From the NCBI GenBank assembly GCA_022484595.1, contig JAKVLB010000005.1, forward strand, positions 116,821-180,820: DNA of 64,000 nucleotides, in the 5' to 3' direction. The DNA is from Mageeibacillus sp. (GTDB lineage: Bacteria > Bacillota > Clostridia > Saccharofermentanales > Saccharofermentanaceae). A program made the position numbers and the translations under genes. This document shows positions 26,544 to 36,170 of this stretch, one piece after another (position 1 is the stretch's first letter; every line of letters begins with the position of its first letter). Under the pieces are notes generated by a model. That model ran no database searches, was not told where the DNA came from, and saw nothing but the letters and a program-made list of their open reading frames with translations.

Positions 26544-27701
26544 TCAGATAAACTGAAGTATAAGGTTGGCGGCGAAAGCGGCAAGACAGGTGCCGATTGC
26601 TACAGTGAGCAAAGACTTTTCGCGATAGCCGAGAATGAAAGCGACGATGAATCCTGCGGTTGAACTGATGAGAGAACCCGTCGCGTAAAAAATCGCCGGA
26701 AATGTCATGGCGGACAGCACTGTGTACGGGATATAGCGAAAAAAAGACTTGACGCGGGGACTGTCGATTTTGCGGGAGAAGAGAGCGAACGGTATCATGC
26801 GCACGAGGTAGGTAGTGCCTGCCATTGCGATTAACAGTACAAGAAACGAGCGTAAATCGGGAGCGCTGCCTGCCGATACCGCAGCCGATGCCGGAGTATA
26901 GGAACCGCATGACAGGATCAGGGTCGCAAGTGACAGCCCGGCCAATATGAGGGTTGCAATTCTGACAGTTCTGATTAAATGAGGGCCGGACTTACCGGAG
27001 ATAAGGACACCTGTCAGTGCTGCGGGAATAGCCGAGATAATGACGGCAATTCCTGCGCTTATATGCTGAGAGAGAACAGGAACGAAGAAGAACAGCGAAG
27101 ACATAAGGCATGCGGCCGCTGAACTGAGCATGATTACAGGATCCTTCCTGGCAGAAGGCAGAACAATGGAGACAAACATTCCGTAAATGCCTATGGCAAG
27201 GGCGGATGTGACGATGGAAGGAAAAATACCGCCGAGCAGCGCTCCGGCAAGCGTTCCCGTAACCCAGCCTGTTACAGGAAGAACAGTCAGGCCGAAGAAG
27301 TATCGGGCGCCGATATCGTGCTTTTTTGTCACAGCGACACCGAAAATCTCATCAGTTATTCCATACGCCAGAAGTATGCGCCTGAAGGGCGTCATCGTCG
27401 CATCCGTATGCTGAGACAGAGCAATTCCCATCAGCGAATACCGCATATTAATGACAATCTGTGAAAGTATCATTGACGCGATCGTACCGCCTGCCGTGAT
27501 AATGCCGAGACCCGCAACCTGCCCCGCAGATGTTATGTTGGTCAGAGATATAAGCACTGCCTCAAACCAAGTCAGACCGCGTGTTACGGCGAGTATTCCA
27601 AAGGAAAAAGAGACAGACAGGTAGCCGAGCCCGACAGCCAGACCGTCACGGAATCCTGCTGCGAAAGTATTGTTGTCAGTTGACCCGGAAGTGTCAGCCA
27701 T
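26544..27701 (-). CDS. AzlC-AzlD fusion, branched-chain amino acid exporter-like
   Basis: A 385-residue polytopic membrane protein. Residues of about 10-240 match AzlC (FRDGLAVGLGYLSVSFSFGI, TSAGQVAGLGII, YGITDEIFGVAV), and residues of about 285-385 match AzlD (TYLVRMIPFALFSRKI, RYIPYTVLSAMTFPAIF). In most bacteria these are separate genes whose products form a branched-chain amino acid (or azaleucine) exporter. Here they are joined by a hydrophobic linker. The ATG overlaps the end of the upstream lipoprotein gene by eight bases, so the two are probably translated together. Confidence 0.88.
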   Translation of the reverse strand: MADTSGSTDNNTFAAGFRDGLAVGLGYLSVSFSFGILAVTRGLTWFEAVLISLTNITSAGQVAGLGIITAGGTIASMILSQIVINMRYSLMGIALSQHTDATMTPFRRILLAYGITDEIFGVAVTKKHDIGARYFFGLTVLPVTGWVTGTLAGALLGGIFPSIVTSALAIGIYGMFVSIVLPSARKDPVIMLSSAAACLMSSLFFFVPVLSQHISAGIAVIISAIPAALTGVLISGKSGPHLIRTVRIATLILAGLSLATLILSCGSYTPASAAVSAGSAPDLRSFLVLLIAMAGTTYLVRMIPFALFSRKIDSPRVKSFFRYIPYTVLSAMTFPAIFYATGSLISSTAGFIVAFILGYREKSLLTVAIGTCLAAFAANLILQFI

Positions 27702-28296
27702 ATATTGCTGTTATCTCGTCGAAAGAGAAATACATATCCAGTTCCGTCTGGGCATCCCCGGCGTTGTCGGAGGAGGTATTGGCGAGCGCGTCCAAGGTCT
27801 GGGTATCGGGGTTCAGTCTGTACACGATGCCATCCTTTATGTAATACTTATCGACAGCATCGAAGCTGCCTGTATCCGTGTGATATGTAGAACGTGCCAT
27901 AAACATGGCTTCGCCCAAATCGAAGTATTCATCAACAACTGTTGTGTCGTCAGTATTGATTTCCATCTGCAGTACTCTGTATACTCCGTCGTCGGAAGTT
28001 GTGTATGTGCAGTGAGCCGCTTTTCCTGCATAGGTGGTTCCGTCCGTTTCAGTAGAAACGGACTGATCCCGATGGTCGCGCATGAACTGGTTGAGCGCTG
28101 TGTCGTATGCTGACAGCAGCTCCGAGACATATGTATAACTCATAGTGTCAACTGAACTTTCCTGCGAGGCTTCGGATGAGGCGGACTCCGAGTATATCTT
28201 CTCAGAGGAACATCCTGCTGCCGTGAGCAGCAGGGAAACGGTAATAAGCGCTGTTGAAGCCTTTATTCCAATTGCCCGAAAATCAATAAAACTCAT
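27694..28296 (-). CDS. Putative lipoprotein
   Basis: A 200-residue protein with a long signal peptide ending in LTAAGC, giving a lipidated Cys29, followed by a Ser/Glu-rich spacer. The mature part is a single small alpha/beta domain (TYAGKAAHCTYTTSDDGVY, YYIKDGIVYRLNPDTQTL) of no family I recognise. It has a GGGGG ribosome site. It overlaps the AzlC-AzlD fusion gene downstream, which hints at a shared role at the membrane, but no function can be assigned. Confidence 0.75.
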   Translation of the reverse strand: MSFIDFRAIGIKASTALITVSLLLTAAGCSSEKIYSESASSEASQESSVDTMSYTYVSELLSAYDTALNQFMRDHRDQSVSTETDGTTYAGKAAHCTYTTSDDGVYRVLQMEINTDDTTVVDEYFDLGEAMFMARSTYHTDTGSFDAVDKYYIKDGIVYRLNPDTQTLDALANTSSDNAGDAQTELDMYFSFDEITAIYG

Positions 28297-28424
28297 AAAC
28301 TAACCCCCGTAATCAAGGCTTGATAATAAACCGCTCAATTATAACACAAGGGCAGTTTGAACGTGCGAATCAAGTTGACAAAAGGCACTAAAGATAATAA
28401 AATCAATGAGCTGTTCAAGCTGAT

Positions 28425-28517
28425 GGAGAAGTCGCCTAGCCTGGTCGAGGGCGCACGACTGGAAATCGTGTAAACCCCAAAAGGGTTTCGAGAGTTCGAA
28501 TCTCTCCTTCTCCGCCA
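28425..28517 (+). tRNA. tRNA-Ser (anticodon GGA)
   Basis: A class II tRNA of 93 bases: acceptor GGAGAAG/CTTCTCC, anticodon stem CACGA/TCGTG around CTGGAAA, a long variable arm (ACCCCAAAAGGGTT), the T arm with GTTCGAATC, and an encoded GCCA end. Confidence 0.96.
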
Positions 28518-28527
28518 TTTTTTCGAT

Positions 28528-28556
28528 CCGCCGGTTTTGTTGAACGGCGGTTTTTA
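28528..28556 (+). terminator. Terminator after tRNA-Ser
   Basis: CCGCCG (28528-28533) pairs with CGGCGG (28545-28550), followed by TTTTTA. Confidence 0.7.
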
Positions 28557-28580
28557 TTGGCTGTATTTGACAGATAGGGT

Positions 28581-29578
28581 TATGTGTATGAGAACTGCTG
28601 ACAGTAAACCTGACAGAACTAAGTCAGACTGCGCGGGCGCCATTGTCTGCGCCTTTGCTGCCGCTGTTCTTTACGCGTTGAGCTCACCTGTATCAAAGTA
28701 TCTTCTCAGGTTTTCTTCTCCGACAATGATGGCAGCCTTTCTTTATCTGGGTGCCGGAACGGGCATCGGCATACTGTCGGTAATCCGTCGTGATAAGAGG
28801 AGAACTGCCGACAGACTGGGCAGAAAAGACCTTCCTTATGTAATCGGGATGATTGTACTGGATATTATAGCGCCTGTACTTCTGATGCGCGGACTTCTTC
28901 TGACCAACGCGTCAACGGCATCGATGCTTAACAATTTCGAGATTGTTGCAACATCGTTGATCGCGCTGATTGTCTTCCGTGAGCGGATATCAATACGTCT
29001 GTGGTGCGGAATCGCAGCGGTCACTATAGCGAGCATTCTGTTATCGGTGACGGATTTTACAAGCCTGCAGCTGTCGTCCGGCAGTCTCCTGATACTTGGT
29101 GCATGTGTCTGCTGGGGTCTGGAAAACAACTGTACACGCATGATATCTGACAGGGACACCTATGAGATAGTTTTTATTAAAGGTATCTGTTCCGGCGCCG
29201 GCTCGCTCGTTATTGCTCTGTCAATCGGCGACAAAGTACCGGATCTGTTGTGCGTGCTTGTCACGCTTCTTCTCGGATTCACAGCTTACGGACTGAGCAT
29301 TTTTTTCTACATCCGTGCGCAGAAGGTTATCGGTGCGGCCAAAACAAGCGCATACTATGCTTCTTCGCCGTTCATCGGCGCGTTCTTTTCGGTGCTGTTC
29401 CTGAAAGAGACACTTGATATTCCTGCGGTGATCGGATTTTTGATAATGATTCCCGGCACGATACTGGTAATATCGGACACGATGAGAAACACGAGAGAGA
29501 AATCCGTATAAAGCCTGTTCAGACATATCAGATGAGGCATGATCTCAACATCGTTTTGCGTATGTGTATGAGAACTGC
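28581..29578. repeat. 18-base direct repeat flanking the EamA transporter gene
   Basis: TATGTGTATGAGAACTGC occurs at 28581-28598, across the start codon of the EamA gene, and again at 29561-29578 just past its end. The copies are identical, in the same orientation, and 980 bases apart. Confidence 0.75.
28588..29511 (+). CDS. EamA/DMT-superfamily transporter
   Basis: A protein of about 307 residues with ten hydrophobic segments in two EamA repeats (AIVCAFAAAVLYALSSPVSKYLL at the start; SSGSLLILGACVCWGLENN opening the second half). Members export amino acids, nucleosides or other metabolites; the substrate is unknown here. The first repeat shows the family's ASTASMLNNFEIVATSLIA segment and the second ends in IGAFFSVLFLKETL. 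The start is uncertain: ATGs at 28582 and 28588 both follow a weak AGGGT. It sits between the tRNA-Ser terminator and the convergent pyrophosphatase gene. Confidence 0.85.
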   Translation: MRTADSKPDRTKSDCAGAIVCAFAAAVLYALSSPVSKYLLRFSSPTMMAAFLYLGAGTGIGILSVIRRDKRRTADRLGRKDLPYVIGMIVLDIIAPVLLMRGLLLTNASTASMLNNFEIVATSLIALIVFRERISIRLWCGIAAVTIASILLSVTDFTSLQLSSGSLLILGACVCWGLENNCTRMISDRDTYEIVFIKGICSGAGSLVIALSIGDKVPDLLCVLVTLLLGFTAYGLSIFFYIRAQKVIGAAKTSAYYASSPFIGAFFSVLFLKETLDIPAVIGFLIMIPGTILVISDTMRNTREKSV

Positions 29579-29594
29579 CGGCAAAACCGGAGAA

Positions 29595-31193
29595 TCAGCC
29601 CCAGAGCGCCGTCATCATAGGGATAATCTGCTTCTTGCGTGACATCACGCCCGGCAGAAAGACCTCATTGTCGTGAGCTTCGGCTGAGAACGCGTAGCGT
29701 ATTGTATCTTCGTTGCCAAGGTAGAGAAGGTGGGTCCCTTCAAGGAGCACATCGGTAATCATAAGCAGTATGTAGTCGTACTCGTTCTTCTCCGCGATTG
29801 AGCGCATCGTCTCAAGGAATTCAGCCTTGCGGTTCAGGAAAATAGATGAATCCGCACAGGTTATCTGACCGACTCCGAGACGCTGCTCGGCGATATGGAA
29901 TTCCTTGAAATCGCTCCTTATGAGCTGCTCGGCGGATTTGTCGGAACCCGTTGAAGAGAAAAGAATCTTTCCGATTTCCTCAAGAGAAAGCCCTGCGATT
30001 TTGCCGAGACGTTCAGCCATCGCGATGTCTCGCTTCGTGCAGGTAGGCGATTTGAACATGACGGTGTCCGAGAGAATCGCGGCGACCATGAGGCCCGCCA
30101 TAGAAGGCGAAGGCATAACACCGCTCTCCTGATACATGGTCGCGATAATTGTCGTTGTGCTTCCTACGGGCTCGTTTCGCATTCTTATAGGCTGCGCGGT
30201 CTGGATGTCTGCGAGGCGGTGGTGATCGATAATCTCAAGAATCTCAGCCTGCCCAAGTCCGGGAACCGCCTGTGAGGACTCGTTGTGATCGACCAGAACC
30301 ACGCGCTTGTGATGAGGACGCAGAAGGTGGTATCGCGAGAGCGTGCCTACGACACGTCCCGATTCATCGAGAACAGGATAGCTTCTGAAATGGCTCTTGG
30401 TTATCTTTTCCCGTACGTCGTCTATGTAGTCGTCAAGGCGAAAACATCCGATTCCTTCTGTCGAACAGGCCACGGAAATCGGCATTGCCTGGTAAATCCG
30501 CTTGACCACGTTGGCGCAGTCCATCGGAGAATATATCACGCATGTCTTGCTTTCAGGACTTTGCAGCAGCTCATGATCAGTGCTTGCGCCGCAGAGTATC
30601 AGCGCGCTGATGCCTGACTCCATGGCGTTCTTGATTATGTCCGGCTGGTTGCCGCACAGCAGGATTGAGTCCGGGTTAATTGAGATTCCGGGAAATGCCA
30701 CGGCAATCTCGCCGGAGATGCTTCCGCACATTGAGTTGCCCTCATTGATGATTTTGCCTTCAATAACACCGAGGAGATTGAAAAGGGGCAAAGAATTGAT
30801 CGCGGTAGCATCAATTGTGCTCATGTTATAGTTGGCGATGTCGCTTGAAGACAGAGTGCCGTAGAGGGTACCGTCAGGGTTGATCACAGGGATGGTATTG
30901 AAACGGCTTTCTTTCATCTTGTTCCATGCGGTATGAAGCGTCACTGAAGGATTGAGCGTCGGCGGCGTATCGAAATCTATATCCGCTACCTGGGTCCTTA
31001 CGTCGGTAATTCTCAACGGCTGCTCATAACCGAAACGCGCGAGAACACGCTTTGTCTCGTCGTTGCAGTGGTCAAGCCGCGCTGCCGTGTATTCTCTGTC
31101 GCCGGAGGCGTTGCGAAGCGCCGCATATGCCATGGCGGCGACTATTGAATCAGTGTCGGGGTTCTTGTGACCGACCACATATATAGTATTCAT
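29595..31193 (-). CDS. ppaC: Manganese-dependent inorganic pyrophosphatase with CBS-DRTGG-CBS insert
   Basis: A 532-residue family II pyrophosphatase that hydrolyses pyrophosphate released by biosynthesis. The N-terminal DHH domain shows GHKNPDTDS. A regulatory insert follows: CBS domain (about 73-130, SRFNTIPVINPDG), a DRTGG domain (about 130-240) and a second CBS domain (FRSYPVLDESGRVVGTLS). The DHH domain then resumes with VLVDHNE and IIDHH, and a DHHA2 domain closes the protein. In characterised relatives from Clostridia the CBS domains bind AMP, ADP or diadenosine polyphosphates to tune activity; that is inferred here. AAGGAG precedes the ATG. Confidence 0.94.
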   Translation of the reverse strand: MNTIYVVGHKNPDTDSIVAAMAYAALRNASGDREYTAARLDHCNDETKRVLARFGYEQPLRITDVRTQVADIDFDTPPTLNPSVTLHTAWNKMKESRFNTIPVINPDGTLYGTLSSSDIANYNMSTIDATAINSLPLFNLLGVIEGKIINEGNSMCGSISGEIAVAFPGISINPDSILLCGNQPDIIKNAMESGISALILCGASTDHELLQSPESKTCVIYSPMDCANVVKRIYQAMPISVACSTEGIGCFRLDDYIDDVREKITKSHFRSYPVLDESGRVVGTLSRYHLLRPHHKRVVLVDHNESSQAVPGLGQAEILEIIDHHRLADIQTAQPIRMRNEPVGSTTTIIATMYQESGVMPSPSMAGLMVAAILSDTVMFKSPTCTKRDIAMAERLGKIAGLSLEEIGKILFSSTGSDKSAEQLIRSDFKEFHIAEQRLGVGQITCADSSIFLNRKAEFLETMRSIAEKNEYDYILLMITDVLLEGTHLLYLGNEDTIRYAFSAEAHDNEVFLPGVMSRKKQIIPMMTALWG

Positions 31194-31303
31194 TGATTAC
31201 TTCTCCTTGAACTCGTTGAGATTAATTATAACCCAAGATATCGACATCGCATCTGAAAAATGGTATAAGTATTATAAAAATTGAATAATGGAGGATGATA
31301 CGT

Positions 31304-34108
31304 TTGAAGAGTTTGTTATCAAAAGTGTTCGCTGTTTTGAACGTCATTGTTCTCGTCATTTTCTGTTTTGGCCCCGAGTTGTCAGCGGACAGCGGCGGAG
31401 GTGATGATGATGTCGTCAGAGTCGGAATAATGAATCTCGGAAACAATTACTGTTTTCTCGATGATGGCGGAACCGCGAGGGGATTCGATCCCGAATATGC
31501 GGAGATAATCGCCGACTATGCGCAGCTTGAGATTAAGATAGTACTTTTCGATACCATTCCGGAGGCCATGACTGCGCTGGATAACGGCGATATCGATATG
31601 CTGATGAATTTTGCCCGGGATGGAAGAGATCAGTATATTTTCTCGGATTACGCGCTTTGCACCACGAGCAGTTCAGTTTACGTGCCGGCTGAATCTGATG
31701 TCGTCTACGGAGATTTTTCAAGTATCGCGAAAATGAGATACGGGGCTATGTCCGGACTCAGTTCAATATCGGAGTTCAAAAACTATTGCGGAAAGCTCGG
31801 ATTTTCGCCGTCTGTTACTGAGTATCTGAACTATTCGGATATTGATGCGGCGATTGACGACGGCGATATAGATGCTTTTGTCGATATATACGGAAAAATG
31901 GACGGATACCATTCGGTTCTGAATTTTGCGCCGGTTGAGTCTTATGTGATGTTTCGCCCGGATAATTATAAGCTTAAGTCTGTGATAGATTCCGCAATGG
32001 GCGAGATTATCGTTGACGATCCGACGTTTCAGGAGGAACTCTACAACAAATATATAGATACGTCTACAGAGAGACTGCCGAATTACACGGCCGCCGAACT
32101 TGAATACATTGCGCAGCATCCCGTACTCAAGGTTGCCGTGATCAGAGGCGATGAGCCGTATTACTGTGTCAGGGACGGAAAGAGCAGCGGAATAATACCG
32201 GATTACTACGATGTCCTGTCTCAGGTCAGCGGGATAAGATTTGAATATGTTGAATATGATGATAACGAAGCTGTCAGAGACGCGGTACGAAACGGAACGG
32301 CCGATATTGCGGGAGTGTACGGTGACGACCGTATTACTGCGGCAAATAATGGACTGACACCGACTGCGGCCTATATGAATCTCAACTGCGTTATGATCAC
32401 TCGCGCGGGATTTGAGGGAAAAGTCAGCAGGGCAGCCGTGGTTGAACGCCGTGCAGGAATAATCGGAATGCAGCTCAGAAACAACGGCAACAATGTTTCC
32501 CTTTTGGCTTACGACAACAACAATGAATGCTACAGGGCGCTGATGAATGGAGAGGTTGACGCCATATACAGCTCTTTTGCGATAGCGACATGGCAGCTTA
32601 ACCTTCATGGTTCCGGCAAACTGTCCATTAACGCGGTTCCGGGCGTATCGGTTGAACTCAACGGAGCAGTTGCCGCAGGTCAGTATCTTCTGAGGTCTAT
32701 TCTTAACAAGGCCATCCGTTATACGACTCCGCAGCTGCAGAGCATAATCTCAAACAACACCATGCAAAGCGGCACTCTTCAGACCTTTATCTATAAGCTG
32801 CCGGCCACAGCAATAATCGTTTTCGCGGGCGTTATGTTTCTGATAGTGGCCTTGCTGATAATTGCAATTATAGCAATGCAGATAGGCCGCCGTTCGAAGA
32901 TTGCCGCATTGAAAGCGAAAAATGATGCCGAGCATGAACGCATCCGCGCGCAGGAGAGTGAGCACAGTGCTGAAGAGAAGAACGCTTTTTTCTCAAACAT
33001 CAGCCATGATATGAGAACGCCGCTTAACGCTGTGATCGGTTACGCCGGAATAGGCATTGATGCTGCGGATTCAGAAGAGAAGGACAGATGTTTCGCCAAA
33101 ATCAGATCTTCCGGCGAGCTTCTCAATTATCTTATAGACGATACTCTGACGCTCTCGAAGATCAGCAGCGGCAAGCTCAAAATCAATCCCCGCCCCACAC
33201 GCCCCCTTGAGATGATTAATGCTGTTATTGATACCGTGAGAAATGAGGCCGCCCAAAAGCACATAAATCTCGTTGTTGACAGTACCGGAACGCTGGACCG
33301 CACTGTAATGACGGATAAGCTTAATGTACAGAAGATATATCTTAACATTCTCTCAAATGCCGTCAAATATACGCCCGAAGGCGGAAACGTGACGATTCGC
33401 TATTACAATGAGCTGTGTCCGGACGGAACATACGATTCGATATTTATAGTGAAGGATGACGGTATCGGAATATCAGAGGAATTTCTGCCGCATATTTTCG
33501 ATCCCTTCGCGCAGGAGAAGAGACATGGCTATGAATCGGTCGGCACGGGACTCGGTCTGTCGATAGTAAAGCAGCTGGTAGACATGCTCGGCGGGAACAT
33601 TGAAGTCGTCAGTGAGAAGGACAAAGGTTCGACCTTTACGGTCCGGCTGCATTTTGATGATGTTGAACAGCCTGTTCAGAGCGGCGCTACTGCCGCTGCA
33701 AATTCCGCCGCAAAAGATCTTCCGAATCTCAGCGGAAAGAAGATACTGATCTGTGAGGACAACGCACTCAATGCAGAGATAGCGGAGGCACTGCTGAGAA
33801 AAGTCGGAGCTGTCTGTGATGTGGCATCAAACGGCAGAATCGGAGTGGAGATTTTCCAAAGAAGCAGAGAGGACGAATACAGCGCAATTCTTATGGATAT
33901 CAGAATGCCTGTTATGGACGGACTCGAGGCAGCGCGCAAAATCCGCGCATTAGGCCGGAGCGATGCCGCAACGGTGCCGATTATCGCCATGACCGCGGAC
34001 GCATTTGCCGAAGATATCGAGCGTTGTATGGCAGCCGGGATGGATTGCCATGTTGCCAAACCTGTCGAGCCCGGGAAACTTTATGAGGCTCTGTCACGCT
34101 GCAAATAA
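31304..34108 (+). CDS. Hybrid sensor histidine kinase with two solute-binding domains
   Basis: A 934-residue BvgS-like sensor. After a signal or anchor segment, two extracytoplasmic SBP_bac_3 domains follow in tandem (about 30-255 and 265-490). A membrane helix follows ([20 protein letters not shown]), then a HisKA domain with the phospho-acceptor His568 in [11 protein letters not shown], an HATPase domain ([25 protein letters not shown]) and a receiver domain with Asp865 in [11 protein letters not shown]. It should sense an extracellular solute and pass phosphate internally. No output regulator lies next to it. The TTG at 31304 is chosen because GGAGG lies nine bases upstream; the ATG at 31295 almost touches GGAGG. 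Confidence 0.93.
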   Translation: MKSLLSKVFAVLNVIVLVIFCFGPELSADSGGGDDDVVRVGIMNLGNNYCFLDDGGTARGFDPEYAEIIADYAQLEIKIVLFDTIPEAMTALDNGDIDMLMNFARDGRDQYIFSDYALCTTSSSVYVPAESDVVYGDFSSIAKMRYGAMSGLSSISEFKNYCGKLGFSPSVTEYLNYSDIDAAIDDGDIDAFVDIYGKMDGYHSVLNFAPVESYVMFRPDNYKLKSVIDSAMGEIIVDDPTFQEELYNKYIDTSTERLPNYTAAELEYIAQHPVLKVAVIRGDEPYYCVRDGKSSGIIPDYYDVLSQVSGIRFEYVEYDDNEAVRDAVRNGTADIAGVYGDDRITAANNGLTPTAAYMNLNCVMITRAGFEGKVSRAAVVERRAGIIGMQLRNNGNNVSLLAYDNNNECYRALMNGEVDAIYSSFAIATWQLNLHGSGKLSINAVPGVSVELNGAVAAGQYLLRSILNKAIRYTTPQLQSIISNNTMQSGTLQTFIYKLPATAIIVFAGVMFLIVALLIIAIIAMQIGRRSKIAALKAKNDAEHERIRAQESEHSAEEKNAFFSNISHDMRTPLNAVIGYAGIGIDAADSEEKDRCFAKIRSSGELLNYLIDDTLTLSKISSGKLKINPRPTRPLEMINAVIDTVRNEAAQKHINLVVDSTGTLDRTVMTDKLNVQKIYLNILSNAVKYTPEGGNVTIRYYNELCPDGTYDSIFIVKDDGIGISEEFLPHIFDPFAQEKRHGYESVGTGLGLSIVKQLVDMLGGNIEVVSEKDKGSTFTVRLHFDDVEQPVQSGATAAANSAAKDLPNLSGKKILICEDNALNAEIAEALLRKVGAVCDVASNGRIGVEIFQRSREDEYSAILMDIRMPVMDGLEAARKIRALGRSDAATVPIIAMTADAFAEDIERCMAAGMDCHVAKPVEPGKLYEALSRCK

Positions 34109-34177
34109 AGATTTGCGAGATTTGTCCGCTGTGATAGAATCGTGATAATACAGAAATTTATATGGAGGTATTTGATT

Positions 34178-35089
34178 ATGGCCAAGTTTTGTGCTAATTG
34201 CGGAGCTGAGCTCAATGACGGCGAGAAGTTCTGTCCGAGCTGCGGAACTCCGGCAGCAGAGCCGGTTTCAGCAGAGGCAACTGCATCAGAGTCTGCTTCG
34301 GAGGATATATCTTCTGATAACGTGTCAGCGGATGAGGATTCTCCTGCTGAAGAGTCAGCACCTGTTGAACCTGTCGCAGCTGATACAGTGGATGAGCCGG
34401 TTATTCCCGAGCCCGAAGTGCCTGAGAATAAGGCAGGTGATGTACCTGCTTCCGGAGCGTCCGAGAATCCGCATGAGATTCCCGAAGCTTCGACGGCCGC
34501 TGCGGATGCCGCGCCTTTGTCAGCGCCTGCCGACAGGAAACCTGCTTCGAAGAATAATAAAACCGGACTGATAGTTGTTCTTGCAGCAGTCGGAGTTGTT
34601 ATTGTTGTTGCAATAGTCTGTCTGGCAAAGATTCTTACCGGAGGAACATTCCTCGATAAGATAGAGAAGCTTAAGGCTGTTGATGACGGCAAGAATTACG
34701 CCATCTATGACAAGGACTTCAACAAGATGATTGATGAGGTATCCTGGTGGGACTATGATTCCACAATGAAGAAGGACGGTGTCTATTACAGCGATACGGA
34801 CACTCTGGGCTTCTCCATAAAGATAGATGATGAAGATGCCGATGATATCTATTACGCCTACTATTACAGTGACGACAAGGATTTTGACAAGGATGATCTG
34901 AAGAAATCCATTTTCGACGACACCATCGATCCCACTTCATACGATGACGGAACGACGTATTACAACATTGACTGCTCGAAGAAGATCAAAGAAGGATATT
35001 ACGTTGTTGTTGTATATGATAACGAAGATCTGGACAACGTTCTTGCCGTAGGTCACTGCGAAGTCGTCAAGGATGCATCGACCGACTGA
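34178..35089 (+). CDS. Zinc-ribbon single-pass membrane protein
   Basis: A 303-residue protein of a common Clostridia type with no assigned function. The N-terminus has a zinc ribbon (CANCG and CPSCG). An acidic Glu/Ser/Pro-rich linker (about 28-125) leads to one membrane helix (about 130-153, GLIVVLAAVGVVIVVAIVCLA). The extracytoplasmic domain of about 150 residues is Asp/Tyr-rich (DIYYAYYYSDDKDFDKDD). The ATG at 34178 follows TGGAGG; an in-frame ATG further upstream lacks a ribosome site. The Asp/Tyr-rich outer domain resembles in style the lipoprotein encoded at 35287-35877, which may point to a related role. Confidence 0.75.
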   Translation: MAKFCANCGAELNDGEKFCPSCGTPAAEPVSAEATASESASEDISSDNVSADEDSPAEESAPVEPVAADTVDEPVIPEPEVPENKAGDVPASGASENPHEIPEASTAAADAAPLSAPADRKPASKNNKTGLIVVLAAVGVVIVVAIVCLAKILTGGTFLDKIEKLKAVDDGKNYAIYDKDFNKMIDEVSWWDYDSTMKKDGVYYSDTDTLGFSIKIDDEDADDIYYAYYYSDDKDFDKDDLKKSIFDDTIDPTSYDDGTTYYNIDCSKKIKEGYYVVVVYDNEDLDNVLAVGHCEVVKDASTD

Positions 35090-35120
35090 CACAGCGCGGG
35101 CAATGCTGAAGATTGATATT

Positions 35121-35158
35121 AATACTCCTCTTCACGGAAGTGACAGGGGAGTATTTTT
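35121..35158 (+). terminator. Terminator after the zinc-ribbon protein gene
   Basis: AATACTCC (35121-35128) pairs with GGAGTATT (35148-35155) and is followed by TTT. Confidence 0.75.
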
Positions 35159-35220
35159 ATGGGAGCGAGAGGAACCGCCGGTATCTCGCTTGTTTCCTGG
35201 GGATGTTCTCTTCCGCACAC

Positions 35221-35255
35221 AAAAAATCCCTCTGCCGCACTGCGGCAAAGGGATT
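35221..35255 (-). terminator. Terminator of the lipoprotein gene (minus strand)
   Basis: AATCCCTCTGCCGC pairs with GCGGCAAAGGGATT around a 3-base loop. The minus-strand continuation is TTTT, downstream of the lipoprotein stop at 35287. Confidence 0.8.
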
Positions 35256-35286
35256 CCGGTTATTACTCTGTAATGACTGTCTTCCG

Positions 35287-35877
35287 TCAGGGCTTTGGAT
35301 AACCGAGAGCGTCGAGGAATGTATCTATCTCAGCTTTGCCGTTGTCAACCTGATCTTCATCATCTACGTCAATATACGCGATCAGAAGGACATCGCCCTT
35401 GAGGATGACCAGATCGTGATAAACGCTGTATGAATCGTCATCTTCAAATTCGCCGTCGAGTGCAATGTAGCAGTCGGAATCCGAAGATATTGATGAACCT
35501 TTGGCACCGCTGAACTTGCCGTTGGTGTTCTCAAGGATGTCGTGATAGAGATTGTCGTAGTAGTAGTCGAAAAGATCGTGTGCCGTATCCTCGTCAACGC
35601 ACTTGACGTAAGAATAATAGCAGTTGTCTGTGTAGGCATCAATCGAGAGGTCAACATCGTAATATACTGAATCGTCGTCTCCCATTGTGAAAGAATTATC
35701 TTCCATAACGGTGCAGTCGTCCTTGCTTACGTCGATAGACTCCAGAGCGTCGTAGAAATTACCGTCATCGATATCATCGAGCGCGCCTACGTCAATTGAT
35801 ACATTCTTGTTGCATCCTGTCATCGCAAGTACTGTAGCTCCGATAAGTACAAGCGAAGTTACTTTGGTAAACTTCAT
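35287..35877 (-). CDS. Putative acidic lipoprotein
   Basis: A 196-residue protein with a signal peptide ending in AMTGC, giving a lipidated Cys22. The mature part is very rich in Asp, Tyr and Ser (DDIDDGNFYDALESIDVSKD, YYDVDLSIDAYTDNCYYSY) and has no family I recognise. Ca2+ binding is possible given the acidity but is not shown. The start at 35877 follows GGGAGG at correct spacing; an upstream in-frame codon at 35982 has no ribosome site. A strong terminator follows. Confidence 0.75.
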   Translation of the reverse strand: MKFTKVTSLVLIGATVLAMTGCNKNVSIDVGALDDIDDGNFYDALESIDVSKDDCTVMEDNSFTMGDDDSVYYDVDLSIDAYTDNCYYSYVKCVDEDTAHDLFDYYYDNLYHDILENTNGKFSGAKGSSISSDSDCYIALDGEFEDDDSYSVYHDLVILKGDVLLIAYIDVDDEDQVDNGKAEIDTFLDALGYPKP

Positions 35878-35949
35878 AATTAAATCCTCCCATATAAAAG
35901 TCTGTCTATGATAACATAGGAAAGAAATCGTGACAACTGAGGTTTTTTT

Positions 35950-36109
35950 ATGACAATTACTATTATTCACGGACAGAGCCATAAGGGTTCAACATACCAT
36001 GTTGCCAGGATGCTTGCGGATTCAATGTCTCGGCTGTAAGCTGGGACGGCGTTCCTGCCGGTACGAAATCAAAGATAGAGAAGAACACCGACAGGCAAGG
36101 CCGTGGAAG
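35950..36109 (+). pseudogene. Remnant of an NADPH-dependent FMN reductase-like gene
   Basis: An ATG at 35950 opens 29 codons reading MTITIIHGQSHKGSTYHVAR and ending at TAA 36037-36039. This is the N-terminal strand, phosphate loop and first helix of a flavodoxin-like NAD(P)H-dependent reductase, whose usual length is about 180-250 residues. A further GKAVEES-stop is readable in another frame near 36090-36109. No ribosome site is seen. It appears internally deleted and non-functional. The adjacent intact nitroreductase is also a flavin enzyme. Confidence 0.45.
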
Positions 36110-36170
36110 AAAGCTAAACATGCCGTATAATATAGGAATCAGATTATAATACATCCGGGAGGCACATTTT

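Noticed and set aside
26393..28517. tRNA genes as attachment site of an integrated element
   Set aside because: No integrase, no duplicated tRNA 3' end and no composition change nearby; the AT-rich island is 30 kb away.
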